This document shows positions 21,431-29,574 of a DNA stretch of 38,729 nucleotides, piece by piece; the first letter of the stretch is position 1; each line of letters opens with the position of its first letter. The position numbers and the translations under genes were made by a program. This DNA comes from Phascolarctobacterium sp. (GTDB lineage Bacteria; Bacillota; Negativicutes; Acidaminococcales; Acidaminococcaceae): contig JAJQAO010000004.1 in assembly GCA_021203775.1 (NCBI GenBank), forward strand, positions 5,001 to 43,729, read 5' to 3'. Under the pieces are notes generated by a model. The model was not told the DNA's origin. It made no database searches and saw nothing but the letters and a program-made list of their open reading frames with translations.

Positions 21431-22309
21431 ATGCTTGTTGACGATGGATTTTCAGTACTTGAACCGGAAAACACCGGTATTAACGACTACTCAGCCGGAA
21501 GTGAGGTAAAAGTAGTCAAAGTTGACATTGATAAAATTTCCCCCAGTCCTTATCAGCCTCGAAAAAATTTTGATACTGAGGGATTAAATGAACTTGCTGC
21601 CTCGATTGCTGAGTATGGGGTATTGCAGCCTTTATTGGTTGCACCTTCAGATGACGGCAGATATTTTTTGATTGCTGGCGAACGGCGGCTGCGTGCCGCA
21701 AAAATGGCGGAGTTAAACGAAGTACCGGTAATTATAAGTGAATACACATCCCAGCAGATTGCAGAAATAGCGTTGATCGAAAACCTGCAAAGGGAAGATC
21801 TGCATTTTTTCGAAGAGGCCGAAGGTTATGAGCATTTGATGGAAGCATTTCACCTCACCCAGGATACTATGGCATCACGTGTAGGAAAAAAACAGTCAAC
21901 TATAGCAAATAAACTGCGGCTTCTACGCCTGCCTGCTAAAGTACGCAAAGTTCTTATTGATAACGGCTTGAGCGAACGGCATGCCCGTGCCCTTCTCCAG
22001 CTGGAAAGCGAAGAAAAACAGCTGGAGGTGCTGAATGTTGTTTTAGATAACGGATACAGTGTCAGACAGACGGAAAATTATATAGGGAAATTGTTGGAAG
22101 GCGGGAAACGGGACAAAGGGAGACGCGTGGTAATTGTAAATGATGTGCGCGTTTATTTAAACAGCATCAAGCAGATTATGGCGGCAATCAAAGATGTAGG
22201 GATTCCCGTGTCTATGGAACAGAAGGTGGACGATGACGACGTGGTGATTACCATGCGGATAAAAAATATGAAAAAACCAAGAGGGGGAAGCATAACCCCG
22301 CTGTTTTAG
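21431..22309 (+). CDS. noc: ParB/Spo0J family nucleoid occlusion protein (Noc-type)
   Basis: ParB N-terminal (PYQPRKNF, AGERRLRAAKMA, IALIENLQREDL); HTH VGKKQSTIANKLRLLRLP...LSERHARALL resembles Noc. Confidence 0.82.
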   Translation: MLVDDGFSVLEPENTGINDYSAGSEVKVVKVDIDKISPSPYQPRKNFDTEGLNELAASIAEYGVLQPLLVAPSDDGRYFLIAGERRLRAAKMAELNEVPVIISEYTSQQIAEIALIENLQREDLHFFEEAEGYEHLMEAFHLTQDTMASRVGKKQSTIANKLRLLRLPAKVRKVLIDNGLSERHARALLQLESEEKQLEVLNVVLDNGYSVRQTENYIGKLLEGGKRDKGRRVVIVNDVRVYLNSIKQIMAAIKDVGIPVSMEQKVDDDDVVITMRIKNMKKPRGGSITPLF

Positions 22310-22321
22310 GAAGGTGAAGTA

Positions 22322-22681
22322 ATGGATTGGGAGACATTCCGGGAGGAATATTTAAGCACCGAAGGGCGGATTAACAGGTGGCCGTTTTTCTGGAAACAGT
22401 TTGTGGTGGGTATTATAATATCCGTTATTTCCGCACTTAACATAATGTTTTTCGGAGAAACCTTCAAATTTTTGTCGCAGGTTATCCAAGTAGTGCTGGT
22501 GGTATTAAATATATCCGTAATGATTTCCTTTGGGATACGGCGCTGCCATGATCTGGACAGAAGCGGCTGGTGGATGTTGCTTAGTTTTATTCCTATAATT
22601 AATTTCTTTTTCGGATTTTATCTGTTGTTTATACGGGGGACGTATGGGCCAAATAGATTTGGACCCGATCCATTGCATTAA
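22322..22681 (+). CDS. DUF805 family membrane protein
   Basis: RINRWPFFWK... FGIRRCHDLDRSGWWMLL...RGTYGPNRFGPDP. Confidence 0.9.
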   Translation: MDWETFREEYLSTEGRINRWPFFWKQFVVGIIISVISALNIMFFGETFKFLSQVIQVVLVVLNISVMISFGIRRCHDLDRSGWWMLLSFIPIINFFFGFYLLFIRGTYGPNRFGPDPLH

Positions 22682-22702
22682 GGACAAAAGTGATATAAGG
22701 CA

Positions 22703-22744
22703 AAATAAAAAGCATTGTTTCACGTGAAACAATGCTTTTTATTT
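22703..22744. terminator. Perfect 42-bp palindrome with flanking A/T tracts, likely bidirectional terminator, containing parS
   Basis: AAATAAAAAGCATTGTTTCAC|GTGAAACAATGCTTTTTATTT between convergent genes. Confidence 0.75.
22716..22731. promoter_or_regulatory. parS centromere site 1
   Basis: TGTTTCACGTGAAACA, exact 16-bp parS consensus. Confidence 0.95.
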
Positions 22745-22791
22745 CATCTGAAATATTTTTATAAGGAAATTTGTAGAAACTATCCGCAGTT

Positions 22792-23478
22792 CTATGACGT
22801 AAGTTTTTTCTGCAGATCCCTGTTAAAGAGAATCATCATTCTGCTGAACATGTCTTTGGGCTCGGTATAAGGAGAAACTTTGGTCATTTTGGTTCTGTCG
22901 TCCACCCTATTCCAGACAGGTTTATTAGTTTTGGCATCATAAACGTCAATTTCAACAATTACATATGCAGTGGGGAAATCTCCCCCGGCGTGGTAAACTG
23001 GTTCATCTTCTGTAGTCTTTATTACCATGGGGCCTCTGGGTCCATTTATGGTTGTAGTTTTTGTTACAGGGACATAAGATGTATACGGTTCTACATACGA
23101 AGTTCCCATAAGGTACTTTTGTATATCGACTTTAACTATAAGATCAAAATCACCGCTCGCTTCCGCTTCATTTTCCGCATGCAAATCATAATCGGCAGAA
23201 GGAGTTCCTGAGATAGTATATCCTTTTGAAGCCAGGCTTTCTTCCAGTTTAGCAAGCAGTTTTTCATTGAAAATCTGATAGGCTTCCCTATTGTTCCAGC
23301 CGGTCTGATATTCTTCGGCCATTTGGTAGTGAACATAAATTTTTTTAGCGGCTCTGAAATTATATTTATCATCAAGCCATTCCGACGGTGATGCCAGTGC
23401 CGTGCTGCTGAAAATGAAAAGCATGACCAACAGAAATGTGGAAATGAGACGTTTCTTTAAAATAACAGCGTCCTGCAT
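22792..23478 (-). CDS. Secreted/envelope protein with signal peptide, DUF4136-like
   Basis: Signal peptide KKRLISTFLLVMLFIFSSTALAS; FDLIVKVDIQKYL...PTAYVIVEIDVYDAKTNKPVWNRVDDRT pattern. Family assignment is tentative. Confidence 0.6.
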   Translation of the reverse strand: MQDAVILKKRLISTFLLVMLFIFSSTALASPSEWLDDKYNFRAAKKIYVHYQMAEEYQTGWNNREAYQIFNEKLLAKLEESLASKGYTISGTPSADYDLHAENEAEASGDFDLIVKVDIQKYLMGTSYVEPYTSYVPVTKTTTINGPRGPMVIKTTEDEPVYHAGGDFPTAYVIVEIDVYDAKTNKPVWNRVDDRTKMTKVSPYTEPKDMFSRMMILFNRDLQKKLTS

Positions 23479-23504
23479 AGATAAACACCCCTTGCTTTCA
23501 TTGT

Positions 23505-23530
23505 ATTATAATATTACATCAAATGTAATA
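23505..23530 (-). promoter_or_regulatory. Putative -10 (TATAAT on minus strand, 23505-23510) with inverted-repeat operator TATTACATCAAATGTAATA (23512-23530)
   Basis: 8-bp half sites around a 3-nt centre, directly upstream of the -10 of the 22792..23478 gene. Confidence 0.5.
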
Positions 23531-23583
23531 AATACGCAAATCATGCAGGATGTATGCCGATTATTCAGAAGAAGAAATGATAT

Positions 23584-23599
23584 TGTTTCACGTGAAACA
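23584..23599. promoter_or_regulatory. parS centromere site 2
   Basis: TGTTTCACGTGAAACA upstream of parA; palindrome extends to 23580-23603. Confidence 0.95.
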
Positions 23600-23691
23600 A
23601 TATAATAACAATATAATAATAAAAAGCTATATTAAACCTGGGAAAATATGTTACAATAGAAAAAATAAGGATTTGCAAGAGGTGAACTATT

Positions 23692-24453
23692 GTGGGAAAA
23701 GTAATTGCCATTGCCAATCAGAAGGGCGGTGTAGGCAAAACTACAACTGCCGTAAACCTGGCGGCGGGGCTCGCTATTTTAGGCCGCAAGACCCTTTTGG
23801 TAGATGCCGATCCGCAGGGAAATGCGACCAGCGGGTTTGGTTTTGATAAGAGGGCTATAAAAAAATGTATTTATGATAATCTTATTAATGACGTACCCAT
23901 GGCGGAAACAGTTAAAAAAACTGCTTACAGAGATCTTTATCTCGTACCTTCGACAATTCAGCTGGCAGGGGCGGATGTTGAACTCGTATCAATGGCAAAC
24001 AGGGAAGAACGCCTAAAAAAATCTCTGTCACGGATAAAAAAAGAATATGACTATGTTTTAATTGATTGTCCGCCGTCCTTGGGACTTCTGACTATAAATG
24101 CCCTAACGGCAGCAAATTCGGTAATAATACCGATTCAATGTGAATTTTATGCATTGGAAGGCGTTATGATGCTTATGGATACCATAAAACTAGTACAGAA
24201 GAACTTAAACAACAAGCTGAAACTGGAAGGCGTACTGATGACCATGTTTGACGGCCGTACTAACCTGGCACAGGACGTTGTCGGGGAAGTCAAAAAATAT
24301 TTCAAGACAAAAGCATATAAAACGGTCATTCCGCGCAATGTGCGCGTCAGCGAAGCGCCCAGCCATGGCCAGCCGGTCATTGCATATGATTACAGATCCA
24401 GGGGAGCCCAGGTATATATGGAATTAGCACAAGAGGTGATTGATGATGAATAA
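23692..24453 (+). CDS. parA: ParA/Soj chromosome partitioning ATPase (GTG start)
   Basis: IAIANQKGGVGKTTTAVNLAAGLA; DADPQGNATSGFG. Confidence 0.97.
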   Translation: MGKVIAIANQKGGVGKTTTAVNLAAGLAILGRKTLLVDADPQGNATSGFGFDKRAIKKCIYDNLINDVPMAETVKKTAYRDLYLVPSTIQLAGADVELVSMANREERLKKSLSRIKKEYDYVLIDCPPSLGLLTINALTAANSVIIPIQCEFYALEGVMMLMDTIKLVQKNLNNKLKLEGVLMTMFDGRTNLAQDVVGEVKKYFKTKAYKTVIPRNVRVSEAPSHGQPVIAYDYRSRGAQVYMELAQEVIDDE

Positions 24454-25465
24454 AAAAGGCGGATTAGGCAGAGGATTAGAAGCTCTTTTTGGCGGGGGAG
24501 CAATTTCCACTAAGATAAAAAAGGCGAAAGCGGAAGAAAAAGAAAAGACAGAAGCCGGCGGGCTGATGGAAATAGCTGTCAAGGACATTGCGGCGAATCC
24601 TTACCAACCTCGCCAGACATTTGATAAGGAAAAACTGCAGGAACTGGCAGATTCCATAAAGGAATTCGGTGTAGTGCAGCCTTTAGTCGTACGCAAGAAA
24701 GGGAAATCTTATGAAGTGGCGGCAGGTGAACGGCGTCTGCGCGCGGCTAAAATGGCTGGTATCAAAAAGGTGCCCGTTGTTCTTTCTGATTACGATGACA
24801 TAAAGATGATGGAAATTGCACTTATTGAAAACATTCAGCGGCATGACCTGAATCCTATTGAAGAGGCTCAGGGTCTGCGGCAGTTGATGGGAAAATGTAA
24901 GCTGACTCAAGAGCAGGCTGCAGCTAAGGTAGGACGGAGCCGGGCTGCCGTCGCCAATATTCTGCGTCTTCTTAATCTGCCGCAAGAGGTACAGAATTAT
25001 ATTTCAAAAGGAGCTTTGACCATGGGACAGGTAAAACAGCTGCTGGCCCTGCCTGGGGCAGAACAGCAGTGTTCCCTGGCTAAGGATATTATTGAAAACG
25101 ACTGGAGTTCCCGAACTATAGAAGAACTGGTACGCAGGTTGAAGGCTGGCGAAAAAGTGGAAGCAGTTCGTGAAATAGTAAAATCCCTAAACGCTGGCCG
25201 GCAGAAAGATAAAACTAAGAAAAAGAAACCTGTCCCTGTCGAGGAAGAAGTTTTTTGCAGTGATTTCACAAATCGTTTGGTTGAACTTCTTGGAACGAGG
25301 GTGCGGATATTGCCGGGGACAAAAAATAAGAAAGGACAGCAGGGCGGCATAATTGAGATAGAATATTATTCGGCGGAAGACCTGGAAAGGATTTATGATA
25401 TTCTGCGTGAAAAAGAAAAACAGCCTGCTGGTGCAGCAAAAAAATTACGCAGGCTGTATGTTTAA
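24443..25465 (+). CDS. parB: ParB/Spo0J chromosome partitioning protein
   Basis: GLGRGLEALFGG; NPYQPRQTFD; AGERRLRAAKMAG; HTH VGRSRAAVANILRLLNLP. Confidence 0.97.
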   Translation: MMNKKGGLGRGLEALFGGGAISTKIKKAKAEEKEKTEAGGLMEIAVKDIAANPYQPRQTFDKEKLQELADSIKEFGVVQPLVVRKKGKSYEVAAGERRLRAAKMAGIKKVPVVLSDYDDIKMMEIALIENIQRHDLNPIEEAQGLRQLMGKCKLTQEQAAAKVGRSRAAVANILRLLNLPQEVQNYISKGALTMGQVKQLLALPGAEQQCSLAKDIIENDWSSRTIEELVRRLKAGEKVEAVREIVKSLNAGRQKDKTKKKKPVPVEEEVFCSDFTNRLVELLGTRVRILPGTKNKKGQQGGIIEIEYYSAEDLERIYDILREKEKQPAGAAKKLRRLYV

Positions 25466-25575
25466 ATAGAGATATAATATTAATGAAGAAAAAGATTAGA
25501 TAATTTTAGGATAAGATGCTGAAACGCTAGGTACAGTGCATTTTTATGGCGAAGTTTTATACGAACAGATTAAAC

Positions 25576-25612
25576 GAAAGGAAGCGGTTATCAGAGATAA
25601 CCGCTTCCTTTC
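25576..25612. terminator. Strong hairpin between convergent parB and 25667..26227
   Basis: GAAAGGAAGCGGTTATC-AGA-GATAACCGCTTCCTTTC, 17-bp perfect stem. Confidence 0.75.
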
Positions 25613-25666
25613 AGTCACGTAAATAAAACCGGCAAATACGGATATGGGCTTTAAAATGTTTTAAAT

Positions 25667-26077
25667 TCAGGTATGAAGCAGTTTTAAAAGAATGAAAAGA
25701 GACTGTCCGCCCATCAGATATTTAAACCACAATTTTGGGTAAACAAAGCCTAAGGGATCTGCCGTATAGGTACCGTCAACGCGTACATGCATAGCATATG
25801 ATTCCAAAGCCGAAATGATGAGGAGCATGCAGCCAGGATTCCAGGTGTCATTGCTGCACATCAGCCAGAGGCAATAAAATAGGAAAAGAACATCAGCAAT
25901 AAGATAGAAAATAAAAATCATCGCCGACTGATCAATAAGCACAAACTGCCTTTTTCCGGGTGTTTTCCCCTTAGACTGCAGCATGGCGGTAAAGTTCTGG
26001 ATAAAAAAAGCTACCTGCCGCGCGTTCATAAGGGCAAACATTTTAATGGCTATAAAAAACAAAGGGATTACATTCAT
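25667..26077 (-). CDS. Hypothetical membrane protein
   Basis: Hydrophobic ORF; M51 (MNVIPLFFIAIKMFALMNARQVAFF...) is a plausible start, the track ORF extends to 26227. Confidence 0.55.
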   Translation of the reverse strand: MNVIPLFFIAIKMFALMNARQVAFFIQNFTAMLQSKGKTPGKRQFVLIDQSAMIFIFYLIADVLFLFYCLWLMCSNDTWNPGCMLLIISALESYAMHVRVDGTYTADPLGFVYPKLWFKYLMGGQSLFILLKLLHT

Positions 26078-26240
26078 GTCATGGATACCTCTGTCCTGCA
26101 GATATATTTTATTATACACTAAAAGGCCATATGAGCCAAGGGAAGGCATTTTGGATAAATAATACACAAAACAAAAGTATATTAAAAATGTATCACTATT
26201 ACAGTAAAATAATAAAAAATATAACAAAGTGAAAATATTG

Positions 26241-26268
26241 TTGACAAAAATGTGACGTTGGCTATAAT
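26241..26268 (+). promoter_or_regulatory. Consensus promoter for the liv operon
   Basis: TTGACA (26241-26246), 16-nt spacer, TATAAT (26263-26268). Confidence 0.75.
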
Positions 26269-26450
26269 AAACAGTATAGGCCTTATAGGCAGAACGTATG
26301 GAAATTGCTTGGTGCAGGTCCTGAAAGACAGTGTGGACGGCCTGGAAGAGAAATCAATCTTCAGTATTAGTTCTGCAGAGGGTTTAATATTGGCAAAAAG
26401 TGTGCTATAAAGACATGCTTTTTATATAATTTTTCGAGGGGGAATAAGCC

Positions 26451-27638
26451 ATGAAAAGAATGACTAAGTTGCTATCAGTTTTGACTGCAGGTGCTTTGTT
26501 TGCCGGTGCACTTGCAGGCTGCGGCGGTGGCGGCGGCGAAAAAAAAGCTGCTTCCGGCGGAGACACCATTAAAATTGGCGGTTTGCTGGAAATGACTGGC
26601 GGCAGTGCCAGCTTTGGTATTTCCGGCAAGAACGGAGTTGATTTGGCATTTAAGGACATCAATGCCAAAGGCGGCGTGAACGGCAAAAAACTGGAACTTG
26701 TTGTTGCCGATGACAAATCGGAAGCTTCCGAGGCTACCAACGGGATACAGAAACTGATTTCTCAGGATAAGGTAGTAGCCATTATCGGACCTAACCAATC
26801 TTCTGCCGTTATCGCATCAGGAGCCATTGCCAACAGTGCTAAAATTGCACAGATTACACCTATGGGCACTAACCCGGACGTAACTGTGGATCCTTCCACC
26901 AAGAAGACTAAAGAATACAGCTTCCGCGCTTGCTTTATTGATCCTTTCCAGGGGACGGTAATGGCAAACTTTGCTGCAAAAGACCTGAAAGTTACCAAGG
27001 CAGCCATACTCATAGATAACAGCAGTGATTATTCTAAAGGGCTGGCCGCTTTCTTTAAGGAGACCTTTGTTAAACTTAACGGTAGCATTGTAGCAGAAGA
27101 GGCCTTTCTGCAGAAAGATACTGATTTTAAATCCACTTTGACAAAAATCAAAGCAGCTAATCCGGATATCATCTATGTTCCTGCTTATTATCAGGAAGTA
27201 GGTCTTATTGTAAAACAGGCACGCGAGATCGGATATGAAGGCGTAATGGCCGGCGGTGACGGCTGGGATAGTTCAAAGCTTCCTGAAATCGCAGGTAAAG
27301 AAGCTCTGAATAAAACATATTTCTCCAGTCTATATTCTCCGGATGATACTTCCGATATCAATAAGACTTTCGTAACTGCTTACGAAAAGGATTATAAAGG
27401 CAAACCGGATGTATTCGCGGCTCTTGCTTACGATTCTGCTTTGCTGGTAGCTAAAGCCATCGAGGATGCAAAATCTACTGAACCCGCAAAGATTGCCGCT
27501 GCAATGGCAAAAATCTCCGGCTTTAAAGGCGTATCCGGCGATGTAACCTTTAATGAACAGCACAATCCTATTAAGAGCGCAGTTATTATTGAGCATGTTA
27601 ATGGAGCACAGACCTTTAAGACCAAAGTAAACCCTTAA
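26451..27638 (+). CDS. livJ: Branched-chain amino acid ABC transporter substrate-binding lipoprotein
   Basis: Lipobox LAGC, then GGLLEMTGGSASFGISGKNGVDLAFKDINAKGGVNGKKLELVVADDKSE. Confidence 0.9.
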   Translation: MKRMTKLLSVLTAGALFAGALAGCGGGGGEKKAASGGDTIKIGGLLEMTGGSASFGISGKNGVDLAFKDINAKGGVNGKKLELVVADDKSEASEATNGIQKLISQDKVVAIIGPNQSSAVIASGAIANSAKIAQITPMGTNPDVTVDPSTKKTKEYSFRACFIDPFQGTVMANFAAKDLKVTKAAILIDNSSDYSKGLAAFFKETFVKLNGSIVAEEAFLQKDTDFKSTLTKIKAANPDIIYVPAYYQEVGLIVKQAREIGYEGVMAGGDGWDSSKLPEIAGKEALNKTYFSSLYSPDDTSDINKTFVTAYEKDYKGKPDVFAALAYDSALLVAKAIEDAKSTEPAKIAAAMAKISGFKGVSGDVTFNEQHNPIKSAVIIEHVNGAQTFKTKVNP

Positions 27639-27652
27639 GTTAAACATCAATG

Positions 27653-27683
27653 AGGCTGTTGTTTTATAAGGCAACAGCCTTTT
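27653..27683 (+). terminator. Attenuator-like hairpin between livJ and livH
   Basis: AGGCTGTTG-TTTTATAAGG-CAACAGCCT then TTT. Confidence 0.65.
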
Positions 27684-27714
27684 CTCTTCATTGTTAAGTG
27701 CTAGGAGGAAAGTT

Positions 27715-28605
27715 ATGGAAAGTTTTCTGTCTCAGTTTTTCCAGCAACTGATAAACGGTATTTCCTTAGGCAGTATTTATGCTTTGATTGCTTTGGGCTA
27801 TACCATGATTTATGGTATCATAAAACTTATTAATTTTGCCCATGGTGACATCTACATGTTGGGTGCGTATTTCGGTTTTTTTGCCACAACACAGCTCGGA
27901 CTATCTTTTATTCCGGCTATACTCCTGGCAATGGCATGCGCTGCACTGGCGGGTATTATTATTGAAAGAGTTGCTTATAAGCCTATGCGTAATGCGCCCC
28001 GTATTGCAATTCTCATAACTGCTATAGGGGTATCGTTCTTTCTGGAATATACTATGATTTTGCTGGTATCTCCCCAGCCGCGTACTTTCCCGGCTGTTTT
28101 TACACCAGTTGTGTATAAAATAGGTTCGCTAGTGGTTAACAGCCAGCAGATTGTGATTTTGGCTAGTGCTGTTATCTTAATGGCAGTATTAACTTTTATT
28201 GTAAACAAAACCAAAGCAGGAAAGGCCATGCGTGCGGTTTCTTTTGATACCGATGCGGCCAGACTGATGGGGATAAATATTGATAGGGTAATTTCCACTA
28301 CCTTCGCTCTGGGCAGTGCACTGGCTGCTGCCGGCGGCGTTCTGGTAGGTGTGTATTATAATTCCATCGATCCGCTAATGGGCATGATGCCAGGCCTTAA
28401 AGCTTTCGTTGCTGCAGTATTAGGCGGTATCGGTATTATCCCAGGCGCTATGATGGGCGGCATTATTTTAGGGGTTGTGGAAGCCATGGTCAGTGGGTTT
28501 ATATCATCCACTTTACGTGATGCTGCTGCTTTCGGCATCCTTATCCTGATTTTGCTTTATAAACCTTCAGGTCTTTTGGGCAAAAATATTCGCGAGAAAG
28601 TGTAG
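27715..28605 (+). CDS. livH: Branched-chain amino acid ABC transporter permease
   Basis: NGISLGSIYALIALGYTMIYGIIKLINFAHGDIYMLGAY; ATG at 27715 with AGGAGG. Confidence 0.93.
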   Translation: MESFLSQFFQQLINGISLGSIYALIALGYTMIYGIIKLINFAHGDIYMLGAYFGFFATTQLGLSFIPAILLAMACAALAGIIIERVAYKPMRNAPRIAILITAIGVSFFLEYTMILLVSPQPRTFPAVFTPVVYKIGSLVVNSQQIVILASAVILMAVLTFIVNKTKAGKAMRAVSFDTDAARLMGINIDRVISTTFALGSALAAAGGVLVGVYYNSIDPLMGMMPGLKAFVAAVLGGIGIIPGAMMGGIILGVVEAMVSGFISSTLRDAAAFGILILILLYKPSGLLGKNIREKV

Positions 28606-28614
28606 GTGGCTGTC

Positions 28615-29574
28615 ATGAATCCGATAAGAAAATTCGATTTTCAGGCCATCGTCGCCTGCATCATAATATTCGCTGTTTTCCAGACCCTGATAGCTACTGA
28701 GTTTATCGGTCCTTTCTGGGAACTGAACATAGTACTGATCTGCATTAACGTTATTTTATCTGTCAGTCTTAACCTTATTAACGGCTATACGGGACAGTTT
28801 TCTATAGGTCATGCGGGGTTTATGGCCGTAGGAGCCTATACCAGTGCCGTTATTACCGTAAAACTTGGCATGTCGTTTCCATTGGGGATATTGGTTGCAA
28901 CTGTATCGGCTGGCATTTTAGGCTTTTTAATCGGCCTGCCGACTTTACGACTGAATGGTGACTATCTGGCCATTGCAACCTTGGGATTAGGTGAGATAAT
29001 CCGCATTTCCATTTTAAATATTGACTATGTCGGCGGTGCTTCAGGGCTCATGGGCATTCCCCGACTGACCACATTTGCTTCCGCTTTCTGGATTATGATT
29101 TTTGTTATTTTCTTTATTAAAAATTTCAAAAATTCCGCGCATGGACGGTGCTGTCTGTCAATACGTGAAAATGAGATCGCTGCGGATACCATGGGTATTA
29201 ATACGACTAAATATAAAGTTATGGCATTTACCCTTGGAGCATCTTTTGCAGGAACGGCGGGGGCCCTTTTCAGTCACTATTTCTTCCTGGCACATCCCGC
29301 TACCTTTACTTTCATGCGTTCTTTTGATATTCTGACCATGGTGGTTTTGGGAGGGCTGGGATCCATGACTGGCGCCATTACCGGTGCGGTCCTGCTGACA
29401 TTCATTTCCGCATGGCTGTCAGATTATCCTGAATGGCGTATGATTATTTACGCCGCTACACTGATTGTTTTGATGTTACGCCGCCCGCAGGGGCTGTTTG
29501 GCAGCACGGAACTAAGTTTGAAAATGTTTGGGCTAGGAGGGAAAGACGATGGCAGAACTGCTGAAGGTAGATGA
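28615..29574 (+). CDS. livM: Branched-chain amino acid ABC transporter permease
   Basis: NLINGYTGQFSIGHAGFMAVGAYTSA; GLPTLRLNGDYLAIATLGLGEIIRI. Confidence 0.93.
   Translation: MNPIRKFDFQAIVACIIIFAVFQTLIATEFIGPFWELNIVLICINVILSVSLNLINGYTGQFSIGHAGFMAVGAYTSAVITVKLGMSFPLGILVATVSAGILGFLIGLPTLRLNGDYLAIATLGLGEIIRISILNIDYVGGASGLMGIPRLTTFASAFWIMIFVIFFIKNFKNSAHGRCCLSIRENEIAADTMGINTTKYKVMAFTLGASFAGTAGALFSHYFFLAHPATFTFMRSFDILTMVVLGGLGSMTGAITGAVLLTFISAWLSDYPEWRMIIYAATLIVLMLRRPQGLFGSTELSLKMFGLGGKDDGRTAEGR

Noticed and set aside
22505-22732. Minus-strand ORF starting MFHVKQ within parS 1
   Set aside because: MFHVKQ is simply the translated parS palindrome; the rest is antisense to DUF805.
23402-23605. Plus-strand 67-aa ORF that runs through the second parS
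   Set aside because: Antisense to the signal peptide region of the secreted protein and crosses its promoter; the parS sequence explains the frame end.
26275-26300. TATAGGCCTTATA as an operator upstream of livJ
   Set aside because: Only the central AGGCCT is palindromic; the outer bases mismatch, so support is weak.
26510-26545. GGC-rich tract (GGCGGTGGCGGCGGCG) as a possible repeat element
   Set aside because: It is in frame as the Gly linker directly after the LivJ lipobox cysteine, which is normal for lipoproteins.
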